This document shows, in pieces, positions 23,695 to 33,739 of a stretch of 64,000 nt of DNA (within the stretch, counting starts at the first letter, position 1; each line of letters begins with the position of its first letter). The stretch covers positions 31,334,867-31,398,866 of the forward strand of contig CAIIXF020000008.1 of NCBI GenBank assembly GCA_903813345.2, given 5' to 3'. Made by a program: the position numbers and the translations under genes. The notes under the pieces were generated by a model. The model was not told the origin of the DNA and did not search any database. It saw nothing but the letters and a program-made list of their open reading frames with translations. This DNA is from Owenia fusiformis (lineage: Eukaryota > Annelida > Polychaeta > Sabellida > Oweniidae).

Positions 23695-24029
23695 TTGTAC
23701 CAAAAAATTTACATCAGGGTATAGGAATCTTCAGAATTGTCTCCGTTTAGATTCATAATAATTCAACCCGAAAAACAAATTATTCCAAAGTTGAGGGCCA
23801 CCCTGTAGAAATGTAGCTACAAAAGGTGACAACATATATTGATGAGTTGACTTTGCCAAATTGCGTATATCTACTTAAAGATAAAGATACTTAATAAGTA
23901 GTACTATGTATTCAGTTACGTTTATTGTAATTGATAACAGTGCTTATTTCGAAATTGGTGTATCCGATTCGTTGGTGCTGTAATTATAATTGGAACCACT
24001 GTTTTTCTACGTAGCTCTCTGTATCTGAT

Positions 24030-27000
24030 TTATGAAGCATCTGAAAACAGAATATCATTATAATAGATATGCAGCATATACCAGATAGAAAAAATACCCC
24101 AAAAGCTTCTTTTCATCAGTTTTCACTCAGTAGAAACGGAACACCAAGAAACAAGACCTAGTAGTTGGATCATATATAGATACTTAGATTAAGCTCTCTT
24201 GTAATAATACGTTCTGTTTTCATAATATACCTCGTTGGTAAGGGATTGTGTAGATATATCCTTCATCATCTCCAACTAACAAAACTCCTGGACTCTTGAC
24301 AGTGACGGCGACTGGTTTACCCTGCACTGGGATGAATCCCTGAAGTTCGCCAATAAAGTTCAGACGTACTATCCTGTTGTTCGAGTAGTCTGCTATGAAT
24401 ACACCGTAGCTGCTATCTATGCAGACGTCGAGGAGTTTATCAGTCGATCCGCCGTACCTAAAGGTCTCATGGCCCCCCGCTTCAATCATGGACATCTCGA
24501 AAGCGATAACCAGATTATCACTGCGGTCACTTACAATGGTAAGATTTCCCATTGTGGCCAAATAATTAGGAGAAGTAAATGTATGTACAAGTGTTCTATT
24601 ACCATCATTTTTGAGGGAGAATTGATATAAACCACCAGTCGCCGCATCTATGAGCGCCATAAATTCCATTTGCCTTACTAATTCTCCTTGAAGATATTTC
24701 GCATCTAACACAGCAAATTCTTGCACACCAATAAACTGAGTAACAAGAGTTTTCCGATCAGTATCATATAAAACTGCACTACTAGTTGAGTTAAGAAAGA
24801 ACAGCACTTTACCCAGGTTGCTAACACGACTGAAACTTTCGTTCAGATCTATGTAACTATTGAAATCATCATCATAAATACGTGACGACTGGCCGTCTTT
24901 ACGAGTTACCCCAACTTTTCCACTTGGTAAAACAGTGATATCGAGTATTCCTTCTGTGAATAATCTAATCCGTTCAACACCTGCAATTACATGAAATCAA
25001 AAATGAATGTTAAAACTCAACATCAGTTTTAAGTTTTTTGAACCATGAGTTATTTTTCTAATTTTAGTATGTATCTGGTCCAGTTGTTGTACCTGGTCCA
25101 GCTGTTGTACTTGGTCCAGTTGTTATGTCTGGCACAGCTGCTTGGTAGTGCACACAAAATTCGCCTCTGCAACCTTTGGCTAACCACATGAACCCTGTTC
25201 TATAATCGAAGCTCCAGTTGTCGGCCATCGTGCATTTTGTCCTGAAATACATACAGGTTTTGTTTTAGATTCAGCTTACACAAACCTCGCCTCTGCCATC
25301 TTTAGCTACCTTAAACTGGTGCATTGTCCCTGCTCTATTATTCAAGCTCCATTTATTGTTCATTATACAATACAGGATATCCAAAGGGTTAAGTAAAAAT
25401 GCTCTAATTTCCAGATATTCACATGCTGTGTGATAAAATTGCTATTGAGATAGCGTCTCAGGTTATTAATTTATTTTTAAGATTTTCTGTTATTTCCACT
25501 TTTGTAATTAAATGTATGAAAATAAAGAAACAAGATAAACTGACCCTACCTTGATATCTGGGTCTTGAGTGTTACGTCTTGTACAGACATCGATGTCAAG
25601 AATGGCTTGTCATTGAACACAGGACATGTGACGTTCCTCCATCTTTTACTTGCACATGGAAAGCAATACGTTCCTAGAGGTGAAATAACAAAATCAATAA
25701 GAAGAGTCTCCTCTTGTATAAACAAAAACATTTTGGCCACTCATCGTACACTTTCAATACTGTTTTTGGTCAGCCCTCGGCTTATTTGAAAATGAATATG
25801 ATCAGGCTCTGTTAATAGATGTTTTTATTTATATAAAAATTTGACAATTTTCAGGACACATTAAAATATCTGAAATCCTTCAACATTATTAAATTCCAAC
25901 GCTTGTAATTTGAACTTGAATGTAACTAGTGCACCATGACACAAAAAGGCCACCCACATAATGTTGTATAACCTTTTTGTGTGCAGGATTGTTGATTTGA
26001 ACTTCAGAATATTGAAATTATTTCAATTTCAGAGTTACTAGCTCAACTAGATTCACCTGTATGAGAGTTATAAGATGTGAGGTCTATTCTCCTGCAGGCA
26101 CACTAGATTCTACACAAAAATGCCTCCAACCTTTTGCAACATGATTTTGCAAACAAGTTACTGTTTTTGTTTTTATGTAGGTGACGAATACCTCTTTGGT
26201 ATATCCCGTGTTTGGGCAAATTTACGATAATTGATATTTTGAAATTCTGCTACTGTCATAAAGCCTGGAAGGCAGACCCAAGAACCCCTCCTTGAAAGAG
26301 CCATGTGTTCTTTTATTTGAACTCATACACAGTCATAGAAGTAAAGACCATGGCTTTTTGTAACAGTTGTGGACCACCCAGTCACACATCCTGAAGTACT
26401 CTACTCAAACAAATTAAGTGTTGCCTGGATCGGGGATCGAATCCGGGACCTATTGCTTAATTGATACACGCGTTATGCCTGAGCTATGCGAGTGGACTGT
26501 TTTAAAGATTTTATTAATGACAACTATAGCATCTTCTGTTTAATTGAATGGACATCCTTACCAAAAAGCATTAGTATTAAAATAATATGTTACAAAAGGT
26601 GGATGGCATGTAGACAAAAAAGTAATTCAACATTATGTTGTATCGCCCTGTATACAGTGTAGACATGATTTTACTTCAAGAATTTGGATTTTCCATACCT
26701 TCACCACAACGGTCGCCGTTTGTCCCGGATGGGCATAAGCATTTATAATTCCCGCCAAAAGTGTTGATGCACACAGCGTCCTCCCCATGGCAGGGTGCTG
26801 AGGAACATGCGTTTTCTACAAACAGAATTAATATAAGTGCAACTTACGCTAAGCAAGCCGAACTTTACAAATCCTCACAATTCGATGGAGTAGCTACAAA
26901 CGCCGTGTAAACAGAGGAAAGCTTAAATTTCAGAAATAATCATTCCCTGGCGGTGGTATCAAAATATTCTTAGGCTTAATCATATCATATAATGTGTTGT

Positions 27001-30000
27001 TCTCCACTATTTGGATGCAGGGGATTTCAGGAGATCTGTTTAGAGGAGCCAGAAATAATATCATTTTAAAACAAAATTTTATGATAGTCGTAAGCTCTAA
27101 GTAGTACTGCAATATGTTCACAACATTATGCTATACGTCTGATTTGTGATTTAAAATAGGAAGAAACACAAGCAAATGTAGATATCATACAGGTGATATT
27201 CCAGACACATTTTGTACAATTAAATAATGGTTTGTTATGTTTTACACGACTTACCATTCCCAGGCCAGGTACAATTACCAGCATCAGGAACATCTGAAGA
27301 TAAGTTGTATTTATTATAGAAACATTCAAAGATTTGTTTAAAAGGTTTGTTTAAAAAAATTGTTGAACATTCAAAACTGCTTAAAATACTTGGAGACTCT
27401 GAAACAGTCTTTCAGAAATTAAAAGAATAAAATTCATCAAAACTAAAATACAAATCTGCTCCCAAAGCTGGGCAAAAAATTAAACATTATTTTTAATTCA
27501 AACTGGCAGCCCAATAGCAAGTAGGTTTCTTTATTTTATTTCAAAAGTATTTTGAAACCCAAAGATGTGTGAAAATAAGAAAAAACAGTCGATGAAATAA
27601 GTCAATGGAGTGTGTATACATTACCATTGGAACAATAGTTAGGTTCACTACTGCATAAAGTACACACCTTCACTGCAGTTTTTGCCTTGTTTGTTGGGAG
27701 GACAAATGCACTGGTAACCATCATTCCAGGGAATAGAAATACCCGCATTGCAGGGAGACTCTGCAAAACAATCCAATTAATTCTTTAATTTACAGTACCG
27801 ATACCACCTTGGTGGACACCAGGGTGAATACAAAAAAGGTTCTGGTAACATCTAATCTACATCATTTTGCACATTTATAATCCATCTAACTAAAACGTAA
27901 GATTCTCCAGAGTTCGCCATCATTTCAAGCATTGAATATCTTGTACAATAGACCTACATGCCACACACTGTCAAAAGCTTTACGCCTCTTTTATTAAAAA
28001 GAAGTGTGAAGGCACGATGTATATCAGTATTTCCAGCTTGTAAACACGACATTTCTTCTGATGATTTAACATTCATACTTCTATTAACCACGAGCTTCTC
28101 TAATATTTTCAAATATGTTGAAACAAGTGTTGGAAGCGCAATAATACTGTCGCCTGCATACTGAATATGTTCTGTACTTATTCCATCCCAACCCGTAGCT
28201 TTATTCCTCGACAGAGACACAGTGTTTATCAGCTTCTTCAGCTTTGCACAATTCTCGCCTCAGGCATCATTTAGCTGCCTTGCATTGTATCGTACCCAAT
28301 CACCATTGTTAGGATATCTATAAATCTTCCTTTCAGATTCCATGTTCGAAAAGCAGATTTTTCCATTTGCTAGATCAGTTAAATCTTAAGCTAAAATACC
28401 CTGTGTGCAGAGTCTAGTTAAACGAAGACGAAGCTCTCTTTTAAGAAGTGAAGTCAAACGAATGCAAAGGGTAAGCTAAAACAAGAGTATTGTATCGCAC
28501 TTTTTGACACCATATATTATCAAATATCGAATTTTGATCATTTGCTCGCCATTATCTGTCATCTGTTAAAATTGCAGTCCAGGGCATATTATTTAAACCC
28601 TTGTAAGTGTACTCCATATTGCATTTGGAGCACACGCGTCACGAAGACGATCAAAGAACTCGACAATCAACCCGAAAAGGTTTTGATAGTCGATCTCACT
28701 AGAGGCAGCGGATTTTAACGCTCAAACACACCAGAAGTCAGAGGAAGCACAACGGACATTCTCTACAGACACATATTGCTTTCTGTGATAGACTATGACC
28801 TATGTAATCAAAATACTCTTGGTTATGAAAACCAGTTTATATTACAATACAAAGCTTTTGATAATATGAGAAAACATTTTTTGCCTTGACTGATTTTCTA
28901 AAAATGTTACGCATGTACAATTCGAACATGACTCTATTCACGCCTTCTTATATAAACTGTGAACAAAGTCAATATTTCAATTGGGTTATATTCGCAAGCA
29001 ATGCCCCTGATAATACGAGTAATGTGTGACACCATAACGGCGGTCCGTAGTATTGGCGGACCATAATGAATATTCGAAACATGTTGGTGAGTTTTCATAT
29101 TCGAATCGTAATATAGACCTCAGAACAGGGGTAATATCGTCGAATATACCCCCTAGTGCTAGGCACAAAAGTTTTCGAAACGAAGTTTACAGAAAACGTT
29201 TGTACCTAGCCGTGCGGGATGTATTCGACAACATTACCCCTGCTTTTCGGTTGCAGTTTGAGGGCAAACACATTTAGATATGAATAGTACCCGGCGTGCT
29301 TCCCGTAATGCCTTGGTCACATTTGCTCCGATTTTTACTATACGGCGTCAGTCCGATTGAGTATTTTGTTCAAAATTGAATACAATATTGAACAAAACAC
29401 TCAATCGGCCGGGCGCCGGCCGATGGATCGGAGCATATGTGACCCAGGCATTAGCTACCACCTCTGGCTTCAAACCCGGTCGTTGGCCTAAATAACAGGT
29501 TAATCTGCCTATTTAACAGCATGTAACAATGACCTATGTTCCATTTGCCAATTTGACCTAGCGGCTCTATTATAATCGATCCTAGCCACTATTTGCATTC
29601 GCGAATGCAAGCTAAATGCCTCTGTGGTTTGGTACAAGTGTTAAAACTTTAGAAAAACGTGTTTAATTCTGATAATGATGTATTGTATTAATTAAATTAT
29701 GTACAATTTTAGTAAGGCTGGGAAGCAGGTGTGAATACTGTAAATTGTTATGCGTAATACCTAATTCGAACATGACTGTATTCGCGCCTTCTATAAACTG
29801 TAAACAAAGTCAATGCTTCAGCTGGGTTATATTCGAGATCAATAACCCAGTTAATACGTGTAATGTGTGACGTCATAACGGATGGTCGTAGTAATGGCGG
29901 AGCATGATGAATATTCGAAACAATTTGGTGAGTTTTCATGTTCGAATCGTAATATAGACCTCAGAGCGGGGCTAATATCGTCGAATACACCCCTTGGGGC

Positions 30001-30297
30001 TACGCACAAACGCTTTCGAACCCCTCACTCCCTTCGGTCGTTCGGGGTACAGAAAACGTTTGTGCCTACCCTGTGGGGTGTATTCGACGATATAACCCCT
30101 GCTTTTCGGTCTATATTTCTTAAATAATAGGCGCTGAATAAGCTTACGCTATGAGTATGAGTAGATCTGCAATGTGTACAATTTTAGTATTTCAGAAATA
30201 ATATCTCGAGACTTTCATTCTTATTACCTATCTTATTAGCAGTGGTCAATCCTAGCATCGCCAATAACATCATTATAGGATGTAAGGGGATCATCAT
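24030..30297 (-). CDS. Copy 1: secreted protein, signal peptide - EGF - EGF - GCRG module - short linker - beta-propeller
   Basis: Eight minus-strand exons assemble in phase: 30297-30228, 27760-27668, 27293-27255, 26815-26699, 25673-25550, 25241-25093, 24980-24231 and 24040-24030. They encode 450 residues. In order these are a signal peptide (MMLLAMLGLTTA core), an EGF-like exon with four cysteines, a 39-bp microexon (VPDAGNCTWPGN), a six-cysteine EGF, a TYCFPC...GCRGEF module across two exons, a short Thr/Gly/Pro linker, a 250-residue exon resembling an NHL-type propeller (GVFIADYSNNRIVRLN), and a tiny terminal exon (DAS stop). No family name is known to me for the whole protein. The modules imply an extracellular binding or adhesion role, which is inference. 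The linker donor (CCAG|GTACAA) is one of several possible in the repeat and was chosen because it fits phase 1. Confidence 0.7.
24231..24980 (-). CDS. Copy 1 exon: six-bladed beta-propeller-like domain
   Basis: A single 750-bp exon, phase 1 to phase 1 (acceptor AATTGCAG, donor CGAG|GTATAT). About 250 residues fall into repeats of roughly 40. The best is VCIDSSYGVFIADYSNNRIV, followed by GKPVAVTVKSPGVLLVGDDE, the pattern of NHL/SMP-30-type blades. It contains one cysteine, unlike the rest of the protein. It has no counterpart in copy 2. Confidence 0.65.
25093..25241 (-). CDS. Copy 1 exon: second half of cysteine-rich GCRG module and short linker
   Basis: It is phase 2 in (acceptor TATTTCAG) and phase 1 out. 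It encodes TKCTMADNWSFDYRTGFMW, then LAKGCRGEFCVHYQ, a pattern resembling DUF3011 (W..G-type-IWV..GCR.F.V), then ITTGPSTTAGP. Only about two hexapeptide linker units remain, against the long mucin tract in copy 2. Confidence 0.65.
25265..25380 (-). pseudogene. Relic duplicate of the GCRG exon (copy 1)
   Basis: On the minus strand AATAAATGGAGCTTGAATAA, AGAGCAGGG and AGATGGCAGAGGCGAGGTTT parallel the functional exon (ACTGGAGCTTCGATTATAG, AGAACAGGG, AGGTTGCAGAGGCGAATTTT). The acceptor is destroyed and a stop follows. The same relic is at the matching place in copy 2. Confidence 0.65.
25550..25673 (-). CDS. Copy 1 exon: first half of cysteine-rich GCRG module
   Basis: 124 bp, phase 1 in (acceptor ACCTCTAG) and phase 2 out (CAAG|GTAGGG). 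It encodes GTYCFPCASKRWRNVTCPVF, then DVTLKTQIS, ending next to the conserved VTLKTQISRTKC junction. Confidence 0.7.
26422..26497 (-). mobile_element. tRNA-derived SINE head
   Basis: On the minus strand an A-box-like TAGCTCAGGC (26486-26477) and a B-box GGATTCGATCC (26444-26434) have tRNA-like spacing. The putative acceptor arms do not pair (GTCCACT against CAGGCAA), so this is read as a SINE promoter head rather than a functional tRNA gene. Confidence 0.55.
26699..26815 (-). CDS. Copy 1 exon: EGF-like domain 2
   Basis: 117 bp, phase 1 to phase 1 (acceptor TTTGTAG, donor GAAG|GTATGG). It encodes NACSSAPCHGEDAVCINTFG, then YKCLCPSGTNGDRCGE, with six cysteines in EGF spacing. The copy 2 exon differs at a few residues only. 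Confidence 0.85.
27255..27293 (-). CDS. Copy 1 39-bp microexon
   Basis: Acceptor TATCTTCAG and donor AATG|GTAAGT. It encodes VPDAGNCTWPGN. The same microexon with one amino-acid change (K for N) occurs in copy 2 at 45239-45277. That conservation supports it being real. Confidence 0.75.
27668..27760 (-). CDS. Copy 1 exon: EGF-like domain 1 (short)
   Basis: 93 bp, phase 1 to phase 1 (acceptor TTTTGCAG, donor GAAG|GTGTGT). It encodes SPCNAGISIPWNDGYQCICP, then NKQGKNCSE, with four cysteines, so it lacks the usual first disulfide pair. Confidence 0.8.
27920..28345 (-). pseudogene. Non-LTR retrotransposon reverse transcriptase fragment
   Basis: Minus-strand reading gives NKATGWDGISTEHIQYAG, the fingers motif of non-LTR reverse transcriptases. 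In a different frame further on it gives KAFDSVWHVGLLYK, the catalytic motif A with its Asp. The frame shift and missing intervening sequence show that it is dead. It lies in the first intron of copy 1. Confidence 0.75.
28918..29256. repeat. Long repeat, unit A of a direct pair
   Basis: It begins ATTCGAACATGACTCTATTC and is about 80-85% similar by eye to 29762-30108. Each unit contains an internal inverted repeat around TCGAATA...TATTCGAC. Confidence 0.8.
29306..29453. mobile_element. Palindromic MITE, GGCGCC-rich family
   Basis: The ends TAATGCCTTGGTCACATTTG and ATATGTGACCCAGGCATTA mirror each other, and the interior is nearly palindromic (TTTTGTTCAAAATTGAA against TTGAACAAAACACTC). A longer relative lies at 56697-58357. 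Confidence 0.85.
29762..30108. repeat. Long repeat, unit B of a direct pair
   Basis: It matches 28918-29256 in the same orientation. The two units are separated by about 500 bp that contains the MITE at 29306-29453. Unit B ends 120 bp from the signal-peptide exon of copy 1. Confidence 0.8.
30228..30297 (-). CDS. Copy 1 signal-peptide exon
   Basis: It starts at ATGATG and encodes MMIPLHPIMMLLAMLGLTTA, then NKI, a classic signal peptide with a small residue before the likely cleavage site. The donor is ATAG|GTAATA, phase 1. It aligns with exons at 52166-52100 and 62625-62688. Confidence 0.75.
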
Positions 30298-30689
30298 ACG
30301 ATCGCTCGTTCAGCTATCAAAAACCTGAAAAAGCAACACTTGTTAGGTAATAATTCCCATTGGATGTAAAGAAAATTTAGAATGCCCAAAAATCTGGAGT
30401 CAAGATTGTGACGAAGTTGTTACGAAATCGACCTTGAAAATATTTATGAAAAAAAACTTTGTAATGATCCCCATTGAATGTTATGTAATTATAGAATGCC
30501 CCAATTTAAAATGATGTTGTAATGAAATCGACTAAGAAAAAAAGTTGTAAAAATTGTGAAAAACCATTGTGAAGAAACCTACTGTAGCTAATAGTCCATG
30601 AGCTGGTCCAAAAAAGTAAGTCTCGTTATCTGGTACTCCGCCACACAAAATGAACATACCATTTAAAAGTACTGACTTCCCTTAAAAAG

Positions 30690-31810
30690 AAAATATTTCC
30701 ATAAAATGGTTTATCAAAATGCCCCGCTTTATTTGACTGACCTCTTAACCCCTCTCTCCCAAAAGCAGACCAGACATAGCTTAAGAAACCAAAATTCTTT
30801 CAATATACCCTTCTGTAGACTTAACATTAATTACAGGTCGTTTCTTCCAAATGCCATTAGGATATGGAACTGTTATGCGGTAAACACGATAAAAAATATG
30901 TCATATTCCGCAACGAATATGGCATATTCACTTGCGCTGTATGACTTACTCTTACTAAACTTACTCAATCAATCCAGGATTCATATATAAGTACTCGACA
31001 CACTAACAATATTGGTAATCCAGCGTAGTTTTACATTTAGAGTCGATTCTCGCAACCAATCAAATCAAGACTTTCTGTATCATGTTTTCACCTGCGGTAT
31101 ATGGCATATTCCGCAAGTGAGTATGACATATTCCTCAGGTGGGTATCGGGTATTCACTGAAATCACTGTATTTCATATTCACTGCGGAATATCGCATACT
31201 CACCTGCGGAATATGTCATATACCGCAAGTGAGTATGGCATATTCACCCGTATCACAAATACCGCGCAACCATGAATGTATGCCATATTCCGCGTAACAG
31301 GAACAACCTTGGACAACATTTTAGGAACATTGGTTATCTCCCTCTATTTAAATATAAACTTAAACATTCTATTTGCAAAATCAAAAATAAACTTTACTCA
31401 TTAAAAGCCAGCAAATCTGCAATTAATCATGGGAGAATCCGAATGGGTCTCAGTGCTTTAAACCATCAACGTTTCTCTTACAACCTCATAGACTTCAAAC
31501 ATTGTGCTTGTGATTTCTCACAAGAGACACCACGTCATTATTTTCTTGACTGTCCCCTCTATGTTGCCCAAAGAACAACTCTTTTCAGGGAATTAGGGAA
31601 CATAGTCGTAACCAATAGACATAATCTTCTCAATCATATAATTCATGGAAACAAAAATTCTTCATTCATTGACAACTGCGCTCTATTTAACCATGTCAAG
31701 ACATTCATCAGAGACACTCAGAGATTAACCATATAAAACTGTCTAACCTATTGCATGACATCTCAAAATTTTATATGTTACTCAAAATGCAATCATCATC
31801 ATCATCATCA
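30690..31810 (+). pseudogene. 3' part of a non-LTR retrotransposon ORF2, interrupted by palindromic repeats
   Basis: 30706-30888 encodes NAPLYLTDLLTPLSQKQT, then FLPNAIRIWN, the tail usual at the end of a non-LTR reverse transcriptase. After an insertion (30885-31290) the frame resumes to a stop at 31736 with RMGLSALNHQRFSYN and ETPRHYFLDCPLY, the conserved C-terminal HC-type motif of such elements. A (ATC)n tract at 31792-31809 looks like the element's 3' tail. Confidence 0.75.
30885..31290. repeat. Degenerate array of ATTCCGCAAGTGAGTATG-type palindromes
   Basis: Short phrases such as GGCATATTCCGCA, TGAGTATGACATATTC and their complements recur more than ten times in both orientations. They are inserted inside the retrotransposon reading frame. 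Confidence 0.7.
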
Positions 31811-31922
31811 GACAGGTTGTCTCAGTAGGCCTATTATTTATTTTCTGCATCCAAGCCAAATTCATCGGATCATTGAATAAGTCAAAACGATTGTTTGGAG
31901 GACATACAGGTTAAAAATAGTG
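31806..31922. repeat. Duplicate of the copy 1 promoter-proximal segment
   Basis: GACAGGTTGTCTCAGTAGGC through GGAGGACATACAGGTTAAAA matches 32688-32798 in the same orientation with few differences. It begins directly at the ATC tail of the retroelement. Confidence 0.85.
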
Positions 31923-32518
31923 TAAACTGTAAACCCTAGGCCAAATAAAATGATTTAAAAAAATAATATTTCTTTTTAATTGCAACAGGGGCTTTTGCCT
32001 CTAAAATGGACTTAGACAACGTAAAGAAACTGTAAAGAAACAAGGTGCAATATTTTGTATTTTACTTAGCTCTTTGATGTATATGGTGTAAATATTGTGA
32101 ATAACTAGTTCAAAATTTCAAGAAATTAGATGAAAATTAAAAAAGTTTGCAATTGTTAAACAACCAATTCCTTATCTAGAGCTTTTAAAAAATCGATAAG
32201 AAGCCCTTGCACTCAGGGTCTTGTAATGAGTCACTGATATGAATCTTTCATGAGTAATGTATGTCTACTCAAATACTGGTTATAAGTCCATGGTATATTG
32301 GGAAGTGCCAGTGACACGATTGTATAAGCAAAGTCGACTTTACTTTAAAAATTAAATTAACTGACTGAGAAAAAATTATTGAATCACAAATTCATTAGGC
32401 ACAGAGGCATTCCGTTTGTTACATATTGCTGTTTTGTGAATAACAATTTTTGTTGGATATTAAAGCAGAAATGCTCATTTCTAATGCATTGTCATAGACT
32501 TTAATATGTATACTTACA

Positions 32519-32720
32519 GATTTCAAAGCATTTACTGATTCTGGCCGAGTTACGTTTCTGATTCAATATCCCGTTTTGGTGATAAACATAGGCCCAAGCG
32601 ACTGCACCGAGACACAGTGTTGAATAAACTCCTGACCAACTTATACCTACCATTGAAGGAAGATCGCCAAAAGCACAAAGTCATCGACAGGTTGTCTCAG
32701 TAGGCCTACGATTTATTTTC
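32519..32720 (-). other. Copy 1 leader exon (probably 5' UTR)
   Basis: It ends at the donor AATCT|GTAAGTATAC and is homologous to leader exons of copy 2 (from 59103) and copy 3 (to 61805). Shared phrases include TTTTGGCGAT, TTCATTCAAC and AAAACGGGATA. In copy 1 only, it contains an open frame (MVGISWSGVYSTLCLGAVAW and on) up to the donor. The frame is broken in the other copies. The 5' limit is uncertain. Confidence 0.6.
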
Positions 32721-32826
32721 TGCATCCAAGCCAAATTCATCGGATGGTTGAATAAGTCAAAACGACTGTTGGGAGGACATACAGGTTAAAACTACATCAT
32801 TCTATTGATCAGTTAAAAAGTACATT

Positions 32827-32905
32827 TTCCAGTCTTACACAATCTAGTCATCTGCACCGTGTTTATCTATGATATTTCACTAGTCGAGTGTTTTTAATGA
32901 AGATG
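32827..32905 (-). promoter_or_regulatory. Conserved upstream block of copy 1
   Basis: Minus-strand ACTCGAC, AGTGAAATATCAT, GATA, CGGTGCAG and TAGATTGTGTAA occur in the same order as upstream of copy 2 (59415-59495). Non-coding conservation directly upstream of homologous leader exons suggests a promoter. Confidence 0.5.
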
Positions 32906-33065
32906 AAATAGAAATAATTTAATTTACTTATATCAATGCAAAGACCTTTAATGTCGAACACAGGGTAATTAAAGACACATCCGATTTTTTCTTGTTTATA
33001 TTTTTGATAAAAAATCGCGAATCTTATATTCCTCCATAGAATTTCGAGGGAACTCATGTAATGCA

Positions 33066-33577
33066 TGGGATTTTGCCCAATCGAGCCTCATGAGTTCCCA
33101 AGTTGGACTTACTGGGATTCGATGGGGCAGAATCCCATCTTGCCCCATCGAGAATGAACATGTTCAGTCTTTTCATTGGGCATCGTGAGATTTTCGATCA
33201 TATGACGTGTTGTGTGAAGTCCAACATACACCAATGGGGCACGGTGGGATTTGAAAGGACTCCATTGGACTCAATGGGGCACGATGGTAATCGATGAGGC
33301 AAAGTCATCAATGTCCCATCGGACTCCTTGTGATCCGATGGGGTAAGTTGGGTTTCGAACGGGCAAGATGGGACTCGATGGGGCAAGTTGTGTATACTGG
33401 GCTTAACCCTAATGTCTGCAGGGGGGGTCGATTTTTCAAGATGCCCAATGGAAAGACTGAACATGTTCATTCTCGATGGGGCAAGATGGGATTACGTGGG
33501 ATTCTGCCCCATCGAATCATCCATCAAGTCCCACGTAGGAACTCATGAGGCTCGATGGGGCAAAATCCCATGAAGTC
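33066..33577. repeat. Large foldback with GATGGGGCA repeats
   Basis: Arms of about 120 bp (33066-33180 and 33437-33577) are inverted copies, for example TTGCCC.ATCGAGCCTCATG against CATGAGGCTCGATGGGGCAA. The loop repeats CGATGGGGCAAG several times. The segment TTGTGTATACTGGGCTTAAC occurs twice, at about 33387 and 33599. Confidence 0.8.
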
Positions 33578-33739
33578 CTTTGAGACCCGATGGGTCAAGT
33601 TGTGTATACTGGGCTTAACCCTAATGTCTGCAGGGGGGTCGATTTTTCAACAGAACTTTTTTGCAATTTTTTGGCGTCTTCGTTATTTTTGTAGCTTGGG
33701 TCACAGATATACGATACTTTTTGGCGTAAAAACCTAGGT

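Noticed and set aside
26422-26497. Functional tRNA gene
   Set aside because: The box motifs are present but the acceptor arms do not pair, so it is listed as a SINE head.
33103-33737. Several short open frames with shared words
   Set aside because: They arise from the GATGGGGCA foldback and its repeated segments.
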